A stretch of 64,000 nt of DNA from Acidobacteriota bacterium (GTDB taxonomy: Bacteria > Acidobacteriota > Terriglobia > UBA7540). The stretch spans positions 1 to 64,000 of the forward strand of contig JAKAWG010000015.1 in assembly GCA_021817045.1 (NCBI GenBank), in the 5' to 3' direction. The notes under the pieces are model-generated. The model did not search any database and had not been told where the DNA came from. It worked only from the letters and a program-made list of their open reading frames with translations. The position numbers and the translations under genes were made by a program. Positions within the stretch are counted from its first letter, which is position 1. Each line of letters begins with the position of its first letter. Positions 8,583 to 18,631 of this stretch are shown here, piece after piece.

Positions 8583-11096
8583 ATGAGAAGAACGGAACGA
8601 CGCCAGCGAATCCACTCTAGTCTTTTACTATTGGCAATAGGTCTAGCGATTGCGGCACGTTATAGTTATGCGCCGACTGCGGCGCGGGTGGCCGGAGGAT
8701 CTTCCGCCGAGCAGCTAGCGCCTGTAGATTACGTCAATCCGTTTATCGGCACGGCCGCAAGCCGGAAACTGCCGTCTTTGCCCATCTACGTGCCACCGTT
8801 TGGCTTTCCGCTGGGCATGATCTGGACTTTCGAATTGCTGCGCGGTTTCCCAGCGTCACTGGCGCCCGCGCAAGTCTCAGGGCAAGGCAAGCCGCAGACG
8901 CTTCTGACGCAAGCCTCCGGATTGAGCAGCGGCAACACGTTCCCTGGTGCCAGCCTGCCTTTCGGGATGATTCAATGGAGCCCGGACACGGTGTCCGGAT
9001 CTAAGCCACATCACGCTGGCAGCTATTTGTACCCAGACCATCAGATCAGGGGATTCAGCTTGAACCATCTAAGCGGGCCGGGATGCCCAGCGTTTGGAGA
9101 CGTGCCCATCATGCCCGTCACTAACAGCCTTCAGGCTTCTCCCGCTGCCAACCCTCGCGCTTACCTCGCCGATTTTTCCCATTCAGACGAAAAGGCTTCG
9201 CCAGGCTATTATTCCGTCAAACTGGCCTCCGGCGTAGCAGTGCATCTCTCAGTCACCACTCGAACTGGGCTTGGAGTTTTCACGTTCCCGGCCTCAACCC
9301 AGTCCACCATCCTGTTAAATGTCGGCGTTGACGCGACCGGCGTCCGGGAAGCAGAAGCAAGACTGGTGGGGGATAAAAAAGCGGAGGGAAGCGTCACCAG
9401 CGGTGGATTCTGCGGATCGCACAACCAATACACGCTGTATTTTGCCGCCGAATTCAATCGCCCATTTTCCAGCTATGGCGCTTGGGGCGGAGCAACGCTT
9501 CAGCGCGGCGCTCGCGCGGCGAAAGGGCCTCATTCGGGAATTTTCGCCACGTTTAACACGACGAACAATCGCACCGTCGAAATGAAAGTGGCGCTTTCCT
9601 ACGTCAGCGCGGCCGATGCCTGGCTTAACCTGGCCCATGAAAACCGAGGCTGGGATATTGTGACCGTTCTTAATGCCGCCCGGATTCGATGGAATCGGGT
9701 TCTCTCTTCCATTCAGATCGGCGGGTCGGCGGCGCAAAAGCAAGTCTTCTACACGGCCCTTTACCACGCCCTGCTCGCGCCCAACACCTTTAACGATGAT
9801 AATGGCGAATACCTCGGATTTGATGGCCGCGTGCACCACGTGCCTCCCGGCCACAGGCAATACACCAACTTTTCCGGGTGGGACATCTACCGCACCCAAA
9901 TTCAGCTTCTCGCGCTTTTGCCGGGCACGACCGCGAGGGAGCTCGTCCGGTCCCTGCTGACCGACGAAGAGCAAAGCGGCGGTCTGCCGCTCTGGCCCAT
10001 TGCCAACCAGGATAGCTGCGTGATGGCGGGTGATCCGGCCAGCCCGATCATCGCCGGTGCCTACGCGTTTGGCGCCCGCGATTTTGATGCGCAAGCCGCT
10101 CTTCGGGCCGTGATCGAGAGCGCGACTGCGCGGAGCGCGCACTCCGGGGGCTGTCCACAGACGCCCGAACTCGAGGAATATCTCCGCCGCGGCTACTTCG
10201 ACACGCGGACGAAAGGGTCGGTTTCAAAGACGCTGGAGTTCGCAACCGCTGATTTTGCGATCGCTCGGCTGGCAAAAGATCTTGGCCAGGCCCAGGTCTA
10301 CCGGGAGTTTATGCGCCGCGCAGAATCTTGGAAAAAGCTCTATGATCCGAAAACCGGGCACCTCACACCGCGCAGCCGCGCGGGCCGATTTGCCCCAAAC
10401 GCTCCCTCGCTCAAGCGTGGCGCCAGCTTCAATCCTTCGAGCACCAATGGCTACATCGAGGGCAACGCAGCGCAGTACACCTGGATGGTCCCTTTCGACT
10501 ACCATTCGCTCTTCACTTTGATCGGAGGAGAGAACGAAGCGATAAAAAGGCTCGACGGTTATTTCAAACATCTAAATGCGGGCGGCCATCTGCCGTATCT
10601 CTGGATTGGCAACGAGCCCAGCTTCGGCGATCCCTGGATCTACGACTTCGCGGGCGAGCCGTGGAAAACACAGAAGCTGGTACGACAGATTGAGCTGCGC
10701 TGGTTCACTGACCGCCCGGAGGGACTGCCCGGCCACGACGACCTCGGCGCCATGTCCGCGTGGTACGTCTTTGCCGCACTCGGCATGTATCCGGAAATTC
10801 CTGGCGTGGGAGGGTTCTGTCTCAACAGCCCGCTCGTTCCCGAGGCCACCTGGCGCTGGGGAAACAGAAAGACAATACGAATCGTTTGCAGCGGCGGAAA
10901 TCCGGCTCAACTGCCCTTCATCCAAAAAATGGCTTTGAACGGAACGATATATCATTCGCCGTGGCTCACGTACGACGGTTTGCGTTCAGGTGCGACGGTT
11001 GAGTTTCAGTTGAGTAAGAACCCAAACCGAGAGTGGGGCAGCGCACCCGCGGACGCTCCTCCATCGTTCACCATATCCGGTCTCCAGCGTCCATGA
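8583..11096 (+). CDS. GH92 alpha-mannosidase-like exo-glycosidase, secreted
   Basis: Calcium-dependent alpha-mannosidase family, exported by an N-terminal hydrophobic signal (SSLLLLAIGLAIAARYSYA). Family landmarks: DYVNPFIGT, GNTFPGASLPFGM, RGFSLNHLSGPGC, the acid-bearing YIEGNAAQYTWMVPFDY, and GHDDLGAMSAWYVFAALGMY with the acidic base pair. The protein has 837 residues, near the upper end for GH92. Unusually, about 55 extra residues, including a hydrophobic stretch YVPPFGFPLGMIWTFELL, separate VNPFIGT from GNTFPG, which are close together in ordinary members. A GAGGAAG Shine-Dalgarno precedes the ATG. It follows the GH57 gene by 25 bp and faces the YVTN lipoprotein gene across a 183-bp convergent gap in which I see no gene. 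Confidence 0.88.
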   Translation: MRRTERRQRIHSSLLLLAIGLAIAARYSYAPTAARVAGGSSAEQLAPVDYVNPFIGTAASRKLPSLPIYVPPFGFPLGMIWTFELLRGFPASLAPAQVSGQGKPQTLLTQASGLSSGNTFPGASLPFGMIQWSPDTVSGSKPHHAGSYLYPDHQIRGFSLNHLSGPGCPAFGDVPIMPVTNSLQASPAANPRAYLADFSHSDEKASPGYYSVKLASGVAVHLSVTTRTGLGVFTFPASTQSTILLNVGVDATGVREAEARLVGDKKAEGSVTSGGFCGSHNQYTLYFAAEFNRPFSSYGAWGGATLQRGARAAKGPHSGIFATFNTTNNRTVEMKVALSYVSAADAWLNLAHENRGWDIVTVLNAARIRWNRVLSSIQIGGSAAQKQVFYTALYHALLAPNTFNDDNGEYLGFDGRVHHVPPGHRQYTNFSGWDIYRTQIQLLALLPGTTARELVRSLLTDEEQSGGLPLWPIANQDSCVMAGDPASPIIAGAYAFGARDFDAQAALRAVIESATARSAHSGGCPQTPELEEYLRRGYFDTRTKGSVSKTLEFATADFAIARLAKDLGQAQVYREFMRRAESWKKLYDPKTGHLTPRSRAGRFAPNAPSLKRGASFNPSSTNGYIEGNAAQYTWMVPFDYHSLFTLIGGENEAIKRLDGYFKHLNAGGHLPYLWIGNEPSFGDPWIYDFAGEPWKTQKLVRQIELRWFTDRPEGLPGHDDLGAMSAWYVFAALGMYPEIPGVGGFCLNSPLVPEATWRWGNRKTIRIVCSGGNPAQLPFIQKMALNGTIYHSPWLTYDGLRSGATVEFQLSKNPNREWGSAPADAPPSFTISGLQRP

Positions 11097-11279
11097 TCCC
11101 CATCCAACGCGACGTCCGGACACCGAACCCTGACTGGAGCCCTCAAAGGCAGTCCCGGAGCGGTGAGAGCACGAACCGGATGCAGAGAACATCGATGGGT
11201 GTGGCGTCAGACATCGTCTTGTGATGTTTGTAAAACGGTCAGTTGCGGGTTACGCGGCCCCTATATCGACCAGCGTCTA

Positions 11280-12527
11280 TTATTGCTCCCACCCGGGAAT
11301 AACAACGTCCACCGGCTCGCTTCCCACCGGGATGGTCGTCAGCAGAGACGAGTTTCGGGTGCGGAGAATAGCGAGGCTAGCGCCTGCAAAATCCGCAATG
11401 GCCAGGAAGCGATCGTCCGGCGTGAGTGCAAGTGAATCCGGCTGGATGCCGACACGAGTCGAGGCGAGAACGGTCCGGCTGTTGACGTCGAGCGTCGTCA
11501 CGGTGCCGTCGCCCTCGTTGGCGATATACGCCGTCCTGGAATCGCGCCGGAAGACGGCGGCCGATGGACGTATGCCCGTGGGCAGACTTTGCTCGACGCT
11601 GTCATCGGAGGTATCGAGAATCGTAAGAGTGGAATCGGCCGGGCTGAAAGCAAACAGTTCGCCGCCATCCGGCTTCAGCGCCAGAAAGGCCGGCGGGGAG
11701 CCAAGCTCGATGTGAGAGAGCACCTGCTTCCCGGAAAGGTCCACCACAGTTACGGTTCGATCATCCGCGTCGGCAACGAACGCCTTCTGACCGAATTGCA
11801 ACACCACCATGGGTCCGGGTTGTTGGCCCAGCCTGACCGAAGCAACGCTGCGCCCTGTTTGTGGGTTGACAAATAGCAACTGCCCACCCGCGGTGTCCTC
11901 TGCGAGCAGCGTATGGCCGTCGCGAGTGAGAGCAATACGCACCACGTTCGCCAGCAGCGGAAATCGGCGCATCACTTTCATGGTTCGACAATTTATAACC
12001 GTGAGGCTGTCGCTGCCTCGGGCAAGCACATACGCTCGCCGCCCATGCGGGGAGAAACAGATGGCGACCGAACCTCGGCCGCATTCGAGCCGGGAAAGCA
12101 CACGAAGTCCAGGTAAACGAATCACAGCGACGAGTCCCGACTCAGAAGCCACGTACACTTCCCGACCGCCTGGTCTTAAAACCAACCGCCGCGGAACAAA
12201 ACCGAGCGGGAGCATGCGCACGCACTTGAACTCGGCCATGTTGACGACGGCTACGGCTTGGCTTCCCTCATCCGCGACCAGCGCAAGATAGTCTTTTGGC
12301 AGTACCCCAGGATGGCGGCAGGCACTGAGGAACAAGAGGGTCACGAGCAGGGCAGAAAATCGCGCGGCGCGAGTGTTGCCTTGGCGGGAGAGAAAGGGCA
12401 AATCTTGCGGCAGCGACCGTCGCCCGCCCGGAGTACACCAGTTCAGAAGCGCCGCGCCGGCAAAAGCTAACGGCTGATTAGCGTACCCAAGCCGGGTCGG
12501 GCGAACAAAGGATTTGTCAGCGCGCAT
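11280..12527 (-). CDS. YVTN-type beta-propeller lipoprotein
   Basis: A seven-bladed propeller protein probably anchored in the envelope; its ligand is unknown. The signal is FSALLVTLLFLSAC with a lipobox ending at C70. At least six blades of about 42 residues follow, each carrying a core like LALKPDGGELFAFSPADSTL, TAYIANEGDGTVTTLDVNS or LAIADFAGASLAILRT. The first 50 residues before the signal are basic and do not look like part of a lipoprotein signal, so translation may start later at a non-ATG codon; I kept the ATG, which lies 3 bp after the ppdK stop. That spacing suggests cotranscription with ppdK. A relative with a phosphoesterase domain lies at 54776-57685. Confidence 0.75.
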   Translation of the reverse strand: MRADKSFVRPTRLGYANQPLAFAGAALLNWCTPGGRRSLPQDLPFLSRQGNTRAARFSALLVTLLFLSACRHPGVLPKDYLALVADEGSQAVAVVNMAEFKCVRMLPLGFVPRRLVLRPGGREVYVASESGLVAVIRLPGLRVLSRLECGRGSVAICFSPHGRRAYVLARGSDSLTVINCRTMKVMRRFPLLANVVRIALTRDGHTLLAEDTAGGQLLFVNPQTGRSVASVRLGQQPGPMVVLQFGQKAFVADADDRTVTVVDLSGKQVLSHIELGSPPAFLALKPDGGELFAFSPADSTLTILDTSDDSVEQSLPTGIRPSAAVFRRDSRTAYIANEGDGTVTTLDVNSRTVLASTRVGIQPDSLALTPDDRFLAIADFAGASLAILRTRNSSLLTTIPVGSEPVDVVIPGWEQ

Positions 12528-12530
12528 CTC

Positions 12531-15251
12531 TTACGCCGTGGCGCTCGCGGAGACCGCGACATCTTTCCCGCTGCGCCGGATCGCCGCCTGACCAGCGGCC
12601 AGTCGCGCAATTGGAACCCGGTACGGCGAACAACTCACGTAATTAAGCCCCGCTTCCGCGCAGACCTCAATCGAGGCCGGATCGCCGCCGTGTTCCCCGC
12701 AGATGCCCACTTTCAAATTCGCGCGCGCCTGCCGTCCTTCAGACGTACCGATCTTGAGGAGCCGTCCGACGCGCTTCGGGTCAAGCACGGCGAATGGATC
12801 CGCAGGCCAGATCTTCTGCTTCACGTAGGCGGCGATAATCTTGCCGCAGTCGTCGCGCGAAAGTCCAAACGTAGTCTGGGTAAGGTCGTTCGTCCCGAAG
12901 CTGAAGAATTGGGCTTCGCGCGCGATCTCACCCGAAGAGAGCGCAGCGGCCGGCAACTCAATCATCGTTCCCACCAGGTATTCCACCTCAATTCCTTTCT
13001 TGGCGAACACCTCGCTGGCGACGCGGTCAACGATCTCTTTCTGCGCGGCAAGCTCCTTGACTTCGCCGACGAGCGGTATCATAACTTCCGGCCTGGCCCT
13101 GATGCCCTTGTTCTTGCAATCGCAGGCCGCTTCGAAGATAGCCCTTGCCTGCATTTCGGTAATCTCCGGATACAGGATGCCGAGACGGCATCCGCGCAGC
13201 CCAAGCATCGGATTAAACTCATGTAATCCTTCAACTACCTCCAGCATTTTTTTGAGCTGGCTTAACTTGGCTCCTTTTTTGCCTTTGGCCTCAAGGGTCG
13301 CGATCTCAACCATCAATTGTTCGCGTTTGGGCAGGAATTCGTGCAATGGCGGATCGAGCGTGCGGATGGTTACCGGCAGGCCGTCCATGGCCTTGAACAA
13401 ACCAGCGAAGTCGCGCCTTTGCATGGGAAGCAGTTTTGCAAGGGCTGCGCGGCGATCTTTCTCATAGCGCGCCGCCTCTTTTGGATCGCTCGTATCCTTG
13501 CAGGCCATAATCATGCGCTGCATATGCGGCAAGCGGTCCGAAGCGAAGAACATGTGTTCGGTGCGGCACAGCCCAATGCCTTCCGCGCCGAACTCGCGCG
13601 ACACAGTGGCGTCGCGCGGAATATCGGCGTTGGCACGAACACCGAGCTGGCGATACTCGTCCGCCCACTTCATGAACCGGCCAAAGGGTCCGCTGTGCGG
13701 GTCCGGCTGCTTTGTAATGGCCTTCCCTAACATCACGCGCCCGGTCGAGCCGTCGAGAGAGATCCAGTCGCCTTCCTTGATGACGTTTGGTCCGATCTTC
13801 AGAATTTTTCTCTTTTCATCGACCTCAGCATCCGAGCAACCCGCTACGCAGCATTTGCCCATGCCGCGCGTCACCACGGCGGCGTGCGACGTCATGCCCC
13901 CACGCGAAGTAAGAATACCGGCTGCAACTTCCATCCCGTGAATGTCATCTGGTACCGTTTCGCCGCGAACCAGGATGACCGGTTCGCCCTTTCCCTGCTT
14001 GACGGCATCGTCTGCGGTGAAAACCACGCGGCCAACGGCTGCCCCTGGAGATGCAGGCAAGCCCTTTGCAATCAACTTCAAAGGCTTCGATTCATCAAGC
14101 ACTGGATGAAGCAACTGGTTGAGTTGCTCCGGCTCGACGCGCATCAGCGCTTCCGCTTCGTCAATAAGACCTTCGTCCACCATGTCAACCGCAATGCGTA
14201 CGGCTGCGTTGCCGGTGCGCTTGCCGTTGCGCGTTTGGAGCATGTAGAGCTTGCCTTCCTGGATGGTGAATTCGAAGTCCTGGACATCTTTGTAGTGCTC
14301 CTCGAGCCGGCCCGTAATGTCGCGCAGTTGCTGATAGACTTCCGGCATGAACTTTTCAAGTTCGGCGATCGGAACGGGCGTGCGTACGCCCGCAACGACG
14401 TCTTCGCCTTGCGCGTTCATAAGAAACTCGCCGTAAAACTGCTTCGCCCCGGTCGCCGGGTCGCGCGTAAACCCGACGCCCGTGCCGGAAGTTTCGCCCA
14501 TATTGCCGAAGACCATGGTCTGGACGTTGACGGCCGTGCCGAGGTCATCCGGGATGCGGTTCAATCGCCGGTAGGTTTGAGCGCGCGGGTTGTACCACGA
14601 GCGAAAAACGGCTTCAACGGCCATGTTGAGTTGGCGGCGCGGCTCCTGCGGAAACTCAAATTTTTTCTTCTTGAGCACAAGTTTTTTATATGCCGCGATA
14701 ATTCGGTTCAGATCTTCTGGAGTAAGTTGGGTGTCGAATTTGAAGCCGCGCCGCTTCTTCTGGCTGTCAAAGATGTGCTCAAAGTCGGCTTTCGGGATGT
14801 CGAGGACGACACCGCCGAACATCTGAATAAAGCGGCGGTAGCTGTCATAGGCAAAACGCTGATTTTGCGTCTTGCGCGCAACCGATTCCACCACGGTGTC
14901 GTTCATGCCCAGGTTAAGAATCGTATCCATCATGCCGGGCATGGAGAACTTGGCGCCGGAACGAACGGAAACGAGGAGAGGGGAGCCGGAATCGCCAAGG
15001 CGCTGTCCGAGCAGCAACTCAAGGTGCGAGAGCGCACTGTCTACTTCCTCCTGGATCGACTTGGGAAGCTGGTTGCCGTTTTCAAAATAGGTCCGGCAGG
15101 CAGAGGTCGCAATGGTGAATCCGGGTGGGACAGGAAGGCCAGCATTCGTCATTTCAGCAAGCCCGGCGCCTTTGCCGCCCAAGACGTCCTTCATGTCGCC
15201 ACGACCCTCGGCCTTACCTCCTCCAAACGAGTAAACGTACTTTTCCATCAT
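12531..15251 (-). CDS. ppdK: Pyruvate, phosphate dikinase
   Basis: Interconverts ATP, phosphate and pyruvate with AMP, pyrophosphate and phosphoenolpyruvate in the cytoplasm. The chain of 906 residues matches the family. It has the N-terminal ATP-grasp region (GGKGAGLAEMTNAGLPVPPG), the swivelling phosphohistidine domain SRGGMTSHAAVVTRGMGK with catalytic H456, and the C-terminal PEP/pyruvate barrel with FFSFGTNDLTQTTFG and the KVGICGEHGGDP loop. The start is an ATG-ATG pair preceded by AAAGGAG at 5-bp spacing. The gene lies 108 bp downstream of glyS. A perfect 16-bp palindrome at 15308-15323 sits in that gap and could be an operator. A propeller lipoprotein gene follows 3 bp after the stop. 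Confidence 0.96.
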   Translation of the reverse strand: MMEKYVYSFGGGKAEGRGDMKDVLGGKGAGLAEMTNAGLPVPPGFTIATSACRTYFENGNQLPKSIQEEVDSALSHLELLLGQRLGDSGSPLLVSVRSGAKFSMPGMMDTILNLGMNDTVVESVARKTQNQRFAYDSYRRFIQMFGGVVLDIPKADFEHIFDSQKKRRGFKFDTQLTPEDLNRIIAAYKKLVLKKKKFEFPQEPRRQLNMAVEAVFRSWYNPRAQTYRRLNRIPDDLGTAVNVQTMVFGNMGETSGTGVGFTRDPATGAKQFYGEFLMNAQGEDVVAGVRTPVPIAELEKFMPEVYQQLRDITGRLEEHYKDVQDFEFTIQEGKLYMLQTRNGKRTGNAAVRIAVDMVDEGLIDEAEALMRVEPEQLNQLLHPVLDESKPLKLIAKGLPASPGAAVGRVVFTADDAVKQGKGEPVILVRGETVPDDIHGMEVAAGILTSRGGMTSHAAVVTRGMGKCCVAGCSDAEVDEKRKILKIGPNVIKEGDWISLDGSTGRVMLGKAITKQPDPHSGPFGRFMKWADEYRQLGVRANADIPRDATVSREFGAEGIGLCRTEHMFFASDRLPHMQRMIMACKDTSDPKEAARYEKDRRAALAKLLPMQRRDFAGLFKAMDGLPVTIRTLDPPLHEFLPKREQLMVEIATLEAKGKKGAKLSQLKKMLEVVEGLHEFNPMLGLRGCRLGILYPEITEMQARAIFEAACDCKNKGIRARPEVMIPLVGEVKELAAQKEIVDRVASEVFAKKGIEVEYLVGTMIELPAAALSSGEIAREAQFFSFGTNDLTQTTFGLSRDDCGKIIAAYVKQKIWPADPFAVLDPKRVGRLLKIGTSEGRQARANLKVGICGEHGGDPASIEVCAEAGLNYVSCSPYRVPIARLAAGQAAIRRSGKDVAVSASATA

Positions 15252-15307
15252 TCACGCTCCTTTATAAAGTTCTCGATCAAAACCCTTTCGGCCCAGTCTT
15301 TGCTCCG

Positions 15308-15323
15308 TGTCGGCGCGCCGACA
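15308..15323. promoter_or_regulatory. Perfect palindrome TGTCGGCGCGCCGACA upstream of ppdK
   Basis: This 16-bp sequence equals its own reverse complement. It lies in the glyS-ppdK gap, 56 bp upstream of the ppdK start. An exact second copy is at 19391-19406 before recO and a one-mismatch copy at 800-815. The intergenic position and symmetry suit a dimeric regulator site; a dispersed palindromic repeat is the alternative. Confidence 0.5.
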
Positions 15324-15359
15324 AAACCTAAAGCGAAGCTTTACATCTGCCCGGTCCCA

Positions 15360-17558
15360 CTAACGCTTGAGTCTCGCTGCACCGTCCCTCGCACCCAACT
15401 CGTCACCATTCGGATCCTCAGATTCAACCTCGGAGAGGTCAGCTAGACGAGAAAAGATTTGAGCATTGATGCTGTTGAGCAGCGCCAGCCGATTTGCCCG
15501 GATGTCGGGTTGATCCGTCATCACGAGCACATGGTCGAAGAAGCTGTCGATGGGTTCCCGCATTGCGCGAAGCTCCCTGAAGGCCACTACGTAATCGCGT
15601 TGCTTTTCAAGGTCGAGTAGGCGAGTTCCCATTGATGTAAAGGCCTCGTGCAGTTTCTCCTCCTCCGGCTCCCTTAGTAAATCAACCCTCACGTTTTGAA
15701 TACCCGCAATGTAGTCGCCGGCCGACTTGATCAGTATGTTTCGCGTTCGTTTCGCAGCCTGCGACATCGCTCTATAATCGTCGGTGTGGATCATCTGCTC
15801 AAGCGCTCTTCCCCTAAGAGCCGCATCCGAAGGATCGCTCCAGCCCAGAGCCGAGCCCACCACCGCCCGCGTCGTGTCGTACCTCAGCTTAGCGACTTCT
15901 CTCAAATAGTACCCGACGCGCTCCCTCAGGAAGTTTCTCACACGCTCGCCCAGACCAGATTGCTCTGCAACGGGGATGCTATACCCCGACGCATAAGCCG
16001 GCAAGAGGTCGAGGGCAAGCCCCGGTAATCTCTCGGCAGCAATCTTCACAATCCCATTCCCCGCCCTTCTCAGCCCAAACGGATCGCTTGAACCCGTAGG
16101 CTCGATTCCGGCAGAAAAACCGGATACCACGCTATCTAGCTTATCGGCAAGCGAAACAACTGCGCCGATTACGGAGCGTGGACAAGAATCTTCCATGCTG
16201 ACGGGGCTGTAATGATCGTAAATCGCTTCGGACACCTCCGAAGATTCCCCTTGGACCTTAGCGTAAAGTCCGCCGATGATGCCTTGTAGGTCGGTGAATT
16301 CCCGCACCATCTGCGCGGTGAGATCGCACTTACACAACTCGATAGCCCGCAGCACGTTTTGCCGCTGCTCGCTCGTCATGCGGCGGGTCTGCTCAAGCTC
16401 AAGGCAAATTTTTTCTGCGAGCACCTTCATGCGCCCAACCTTATCGGCATAACTACCAAGCTTCGCCTGGTAGGTGACGCGCTCGAGCATCGGAATGCGC
16501 TGTTCCAAGGTCAACTTTTGATCGGCCTGCCAGAAAAACTCGGCGTCGGCGAAGCGCGCCGCTAGCACGCGCTCGTGCCCCTGCCGGATGACACCTTGGG
16601 GATCGCCCACAACATTCAAAAATGTGACGAAGTTCGGTTGCAGGCTTCCAACCTCGTCTTCAGCAGCAAAGTATTTTTGGTGGTCGCGCATCACGATGAT
16701 CAGCACCTCGCGTGGCAGGGCCAGATAGCGCGGATTGAAACTGCCCAAGAGCGGCTCCGGCCACTCCGTCGAATTCACGACCCAGCTTTCCAGAAAATCG
16801 TCCGGAACGACCCTCAACTTCAGCTCTGCCAGCAAGACCTTCAATTCCTCTCGGATTCGCTTTCGCCTTACTTCAGGATTAGCCTCCACCAAGTGATCGC
16901 GCAAATCGTTCAAGTAGCACTTGAAGTTATTGACGCGGATGGGCTCGTGCCCGGCTAAGCGGTGACCGAAGGTAAACTGGCCGGACTCGACTCCTGCGAA
17001 TTCAAAGGGCACAACCCGTGCCTCACTACCCTCACCGAGCAGGGCCAGAATCCAGCGGATCGGACGTGCAAAGCGCGGCCCTGCTTTCACAGTCCAGTAC
17101 ATGCTCTTTGGAAAAGACAGGCCGCCGACCACTACGGGTAATGCTTCAACCAATACTTCAAGTGCGCTTCTCCCCGCTTTGGGCAGCACGAGCGCGAGAT
17201 ACTCCCCCTTGGCGTTCGAGACCCGCTTGAGGTCCGAGACCTTCGCGTTGTTTTTCGCCGCAAAGCTTTCCGCAGCGCGGGTTGGCTTTCCTTCCTTGTC
17301 GAAAGCCACCTTCACTGGAGGGCCGATGATTTCATCCACCGTGCCAGGCACCTCCGCATAAAGCGAAGGGATGTGGGCAACCAGGCGGCGCGGCGTGGAG
17401 TAGGTACTTACCCTCCCGTCTCCGTTTGGAGGCCGAAGCAAGCCGAGAGCAGCCCCAAGCCCGACACCCAAGTCGCGTTCGGCGGCTTCGAGAAACCTTG
17501 CCGGAAGCTCTTCGCAACCGACTTCAAGCAGCAACGACGTAGTTCCTGCCATACTCAC
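15360..17558 (-). CDS. glyS: Glycine--tRNA ligase beta subunit
   Basis: Beta chain of the bacterial alpha2-beta2 glycyl-tRNA synthetase, which provides tRNA recognition and works with GlyQ. Recognised from [21 protein letters not shown] at the N-terminus, [56 protein letters not shown] and the HD-like core ending in SADKL-type residues ([14 protein letters not shown]). The length of 732 residues is normal for the family. The reading starts at a GTG overlapping the glyQ stop by 4 bp, a sign of translational coupling; the ATG two codons later is equally possible. Transcribed after recO-side glyQ and before ppdK. Confidence 0.95.
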   Translation of the reverse strand: MSMAGTTSLLLEVGCEELPARFLEAAERDLGVGLGAALGLLRPPNGDGRVSTYSTPRRLVAHIPSLYAEVPGTVDEIIGPPVKVAFDKEGKPTRAAESFAAKNNAKVSDLKRVSNAKGEYLALVLPKAGRSALEVLVEALPVVVGGLSFPKSMYWTVKAGPRFARPIRWILALLGEGSEARVVPFEFAGVESGQFTFGHRLAGHEPIRVNNFKCYLNDLRDHLVEANPEVRRKRIREELKVLLAELKLRVVPDDFLESWVVNSTEWPEPLLGSFNPRYLALPREVLIIVMRDHQKYFAAEDEVGSLQPNFVTFLNVVGDPQGVIRQGHERVLAARFADAEFFWQADQKLTLEQRIPMLERVTYQAKLGSYADKVGRMKVLAEKICLELEQTRRMTSEQRQNVLRAIELCKCDLTAQMVREFTDLQGIIGGLYAKVQGESSEVSEAIYDHYSPVSMEDSCPRSVIGAVVSLADKLDSVVSGFSAGIEPTGSSDPFGLRRAGNGIVKIAAERLPGLALDLLPAYASGYSIPVAEQSGLGERVRNFLRERVGYYLREVAKLRYDTTRAVVGSALGWSDPSDAALRGRALEQMIHTDDYRAMSQAAKRTRNILIKSAGDYIAGIQNVRVDLLREPEEEKLHEAFTSMGTRLLDLEKQRDYVVAFRELRAMREPIDSFFDHVLVMTDQPDIRANRLALLNSINAQIFSRLADLSEVESEDPNGDELGARDGAARLKR

Positions 17559-18598
17559 GCGGGCTGAGCCTCCAGCGATCGTGTTTTTCGCGCTACGTCA
17601 ATCGCGGCCACCGAGCAGGCAATCTTGCGCACCCGGCCAATCAGCGCTACGCGCTCGGTCACGCTGATCGCGCCGCGCGCGTCCAGGATATTAAACAAGT
17701 GGGAACACTTCAGGCAATACTCGAAGACTTTGCGAAGTGGAAATCGTTTTGGCTCCGCCCACGCAGGCGTAAGCTGGCATGCACCCTCATCATTCGACTT
17801 GGCCACCGGCTCATCGCCGATCATCCGGTTGCGTTCTGAAACAATTTCCACGCCTGTTTCCTTCCATGCGTCGAGCAATCGCCACGCTTCTTTCTCATAC
17901 AGGTCAAACAACTGCCGGCAGGTCCCGGTCTCCGCCGCCTCAAAGTCATAAACCGAAAGTTCAAGTTCTTCTTGAAACCTAAGATCCCGGTAGGTGCGTG
18001 TCCGATTCCACCTGACGTCGAAGACGTTGCTTGTAGCCTGGAGGAACGCCGCGATGCGCTCGAGGCCGTACGTGAGCTCCACGCTGATCGGTTCGAGGTC
18101 GATGCCGCCGCACTGCTGAAAGTAAGTGAACTGCGTAATCTCCAGTCCGTCGAGCATCACCTGCCAACCTATTCCCCACGCGCCCAGCGTAGGAGATTCC
18201 CAGTTATCTTCTTCAAACCGCACGTCGTGGGCGCGAAGGTCAATGCCAAGCCTTGTGAGGCTCGCGAGATAGACCTCCTGAATATCAGCCGGCGGTGGCT
18301 TGAGGATGACCTGCATCTGTGTATGCTTCAGTAGGCGGTTTGGATTCTCTCCATAGCGCCCGTCAGCGGGCCGACGCGAAGGCTGGATGTAGGCCACGCG
18401 CCACGCCTCAGAGCCAAGCACGCGAAAAAATGTCTCGGGGCACATGGTCCCAGCACCTACTTCCAAATCATAGGGCAGTGCAATGGCGCAGTCCTGGTCT
18501 GCCCAATATTGGCTTAGGCGGGCTAGGAGGTCTTGGAAGCTGACGAAAGAACGGTGGGCATCGTCTGGCATACGTGGAAGAACGAATCGCTCAGCCAA
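17555..18598 (-). CDS. glyQ: Glycine--tRNA ligase alpha subunit
   Basis: Catalytic alpha chain of the tetrameric glycyl-tRNA synthetase: activates glycine with ATP and charges tRNA-Gly together with GlyS. Diagnostic stretches are [75 protein letters not shown] and [14 protein letters not shown]. The 347 residues are slightly longer than the usual 290-310 because of a C-terminal extension rich in charged residues. The start may be the ATG at 18598 or the one nine codons later (MPDDAHRS). It overlaps glyS by 4 bp and lies 33 bp downstream of recO, so recO-glyQ-glyS may form one transcript. Confidence 0.95.
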   Translation of the reverse strand: MAERFVLPRMPDDAHRSFVSFQDLLARLSQYWADQDCAIALPYDLEVGAGTMCPETFFRVLGSEAWRVAYIQPSRRPADGRYGENPNRLLKHTQMQVILKPPPADIQEVYLASLTRLGIDLRAHDVRFEEDNWESPTLGAWGIGWQVMLDGLEITQFTYFQQCGGIDLEPISVELTYGLERIAAFLQATSNVFDVRWNRTRTYRDLRFQEELELSVYDFEAAETGTCRQLFDLYEKEAWRLLDAWKETGVEIVSERNRMIGDEPVAKSNDEGACQLTPAWAEPKRFPLRKVFEYCLKCSHLFNILDARGAISVTERVALIGRVRKIACSVAAIDVARKTRSLEAQPA

Positions 18599-18631
18599 GG
18601 CTGCCGGCCGGAGACGTTGCCAGCCGGCCTT

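Noticed and set aside
13884-15446. Long open frame (520 codons) on the plus strand
   Set aside because: It lies antisense to ppdK, whose motifs are complete, and its protein has no family features; long antisense frames are common in GC-rich genes.
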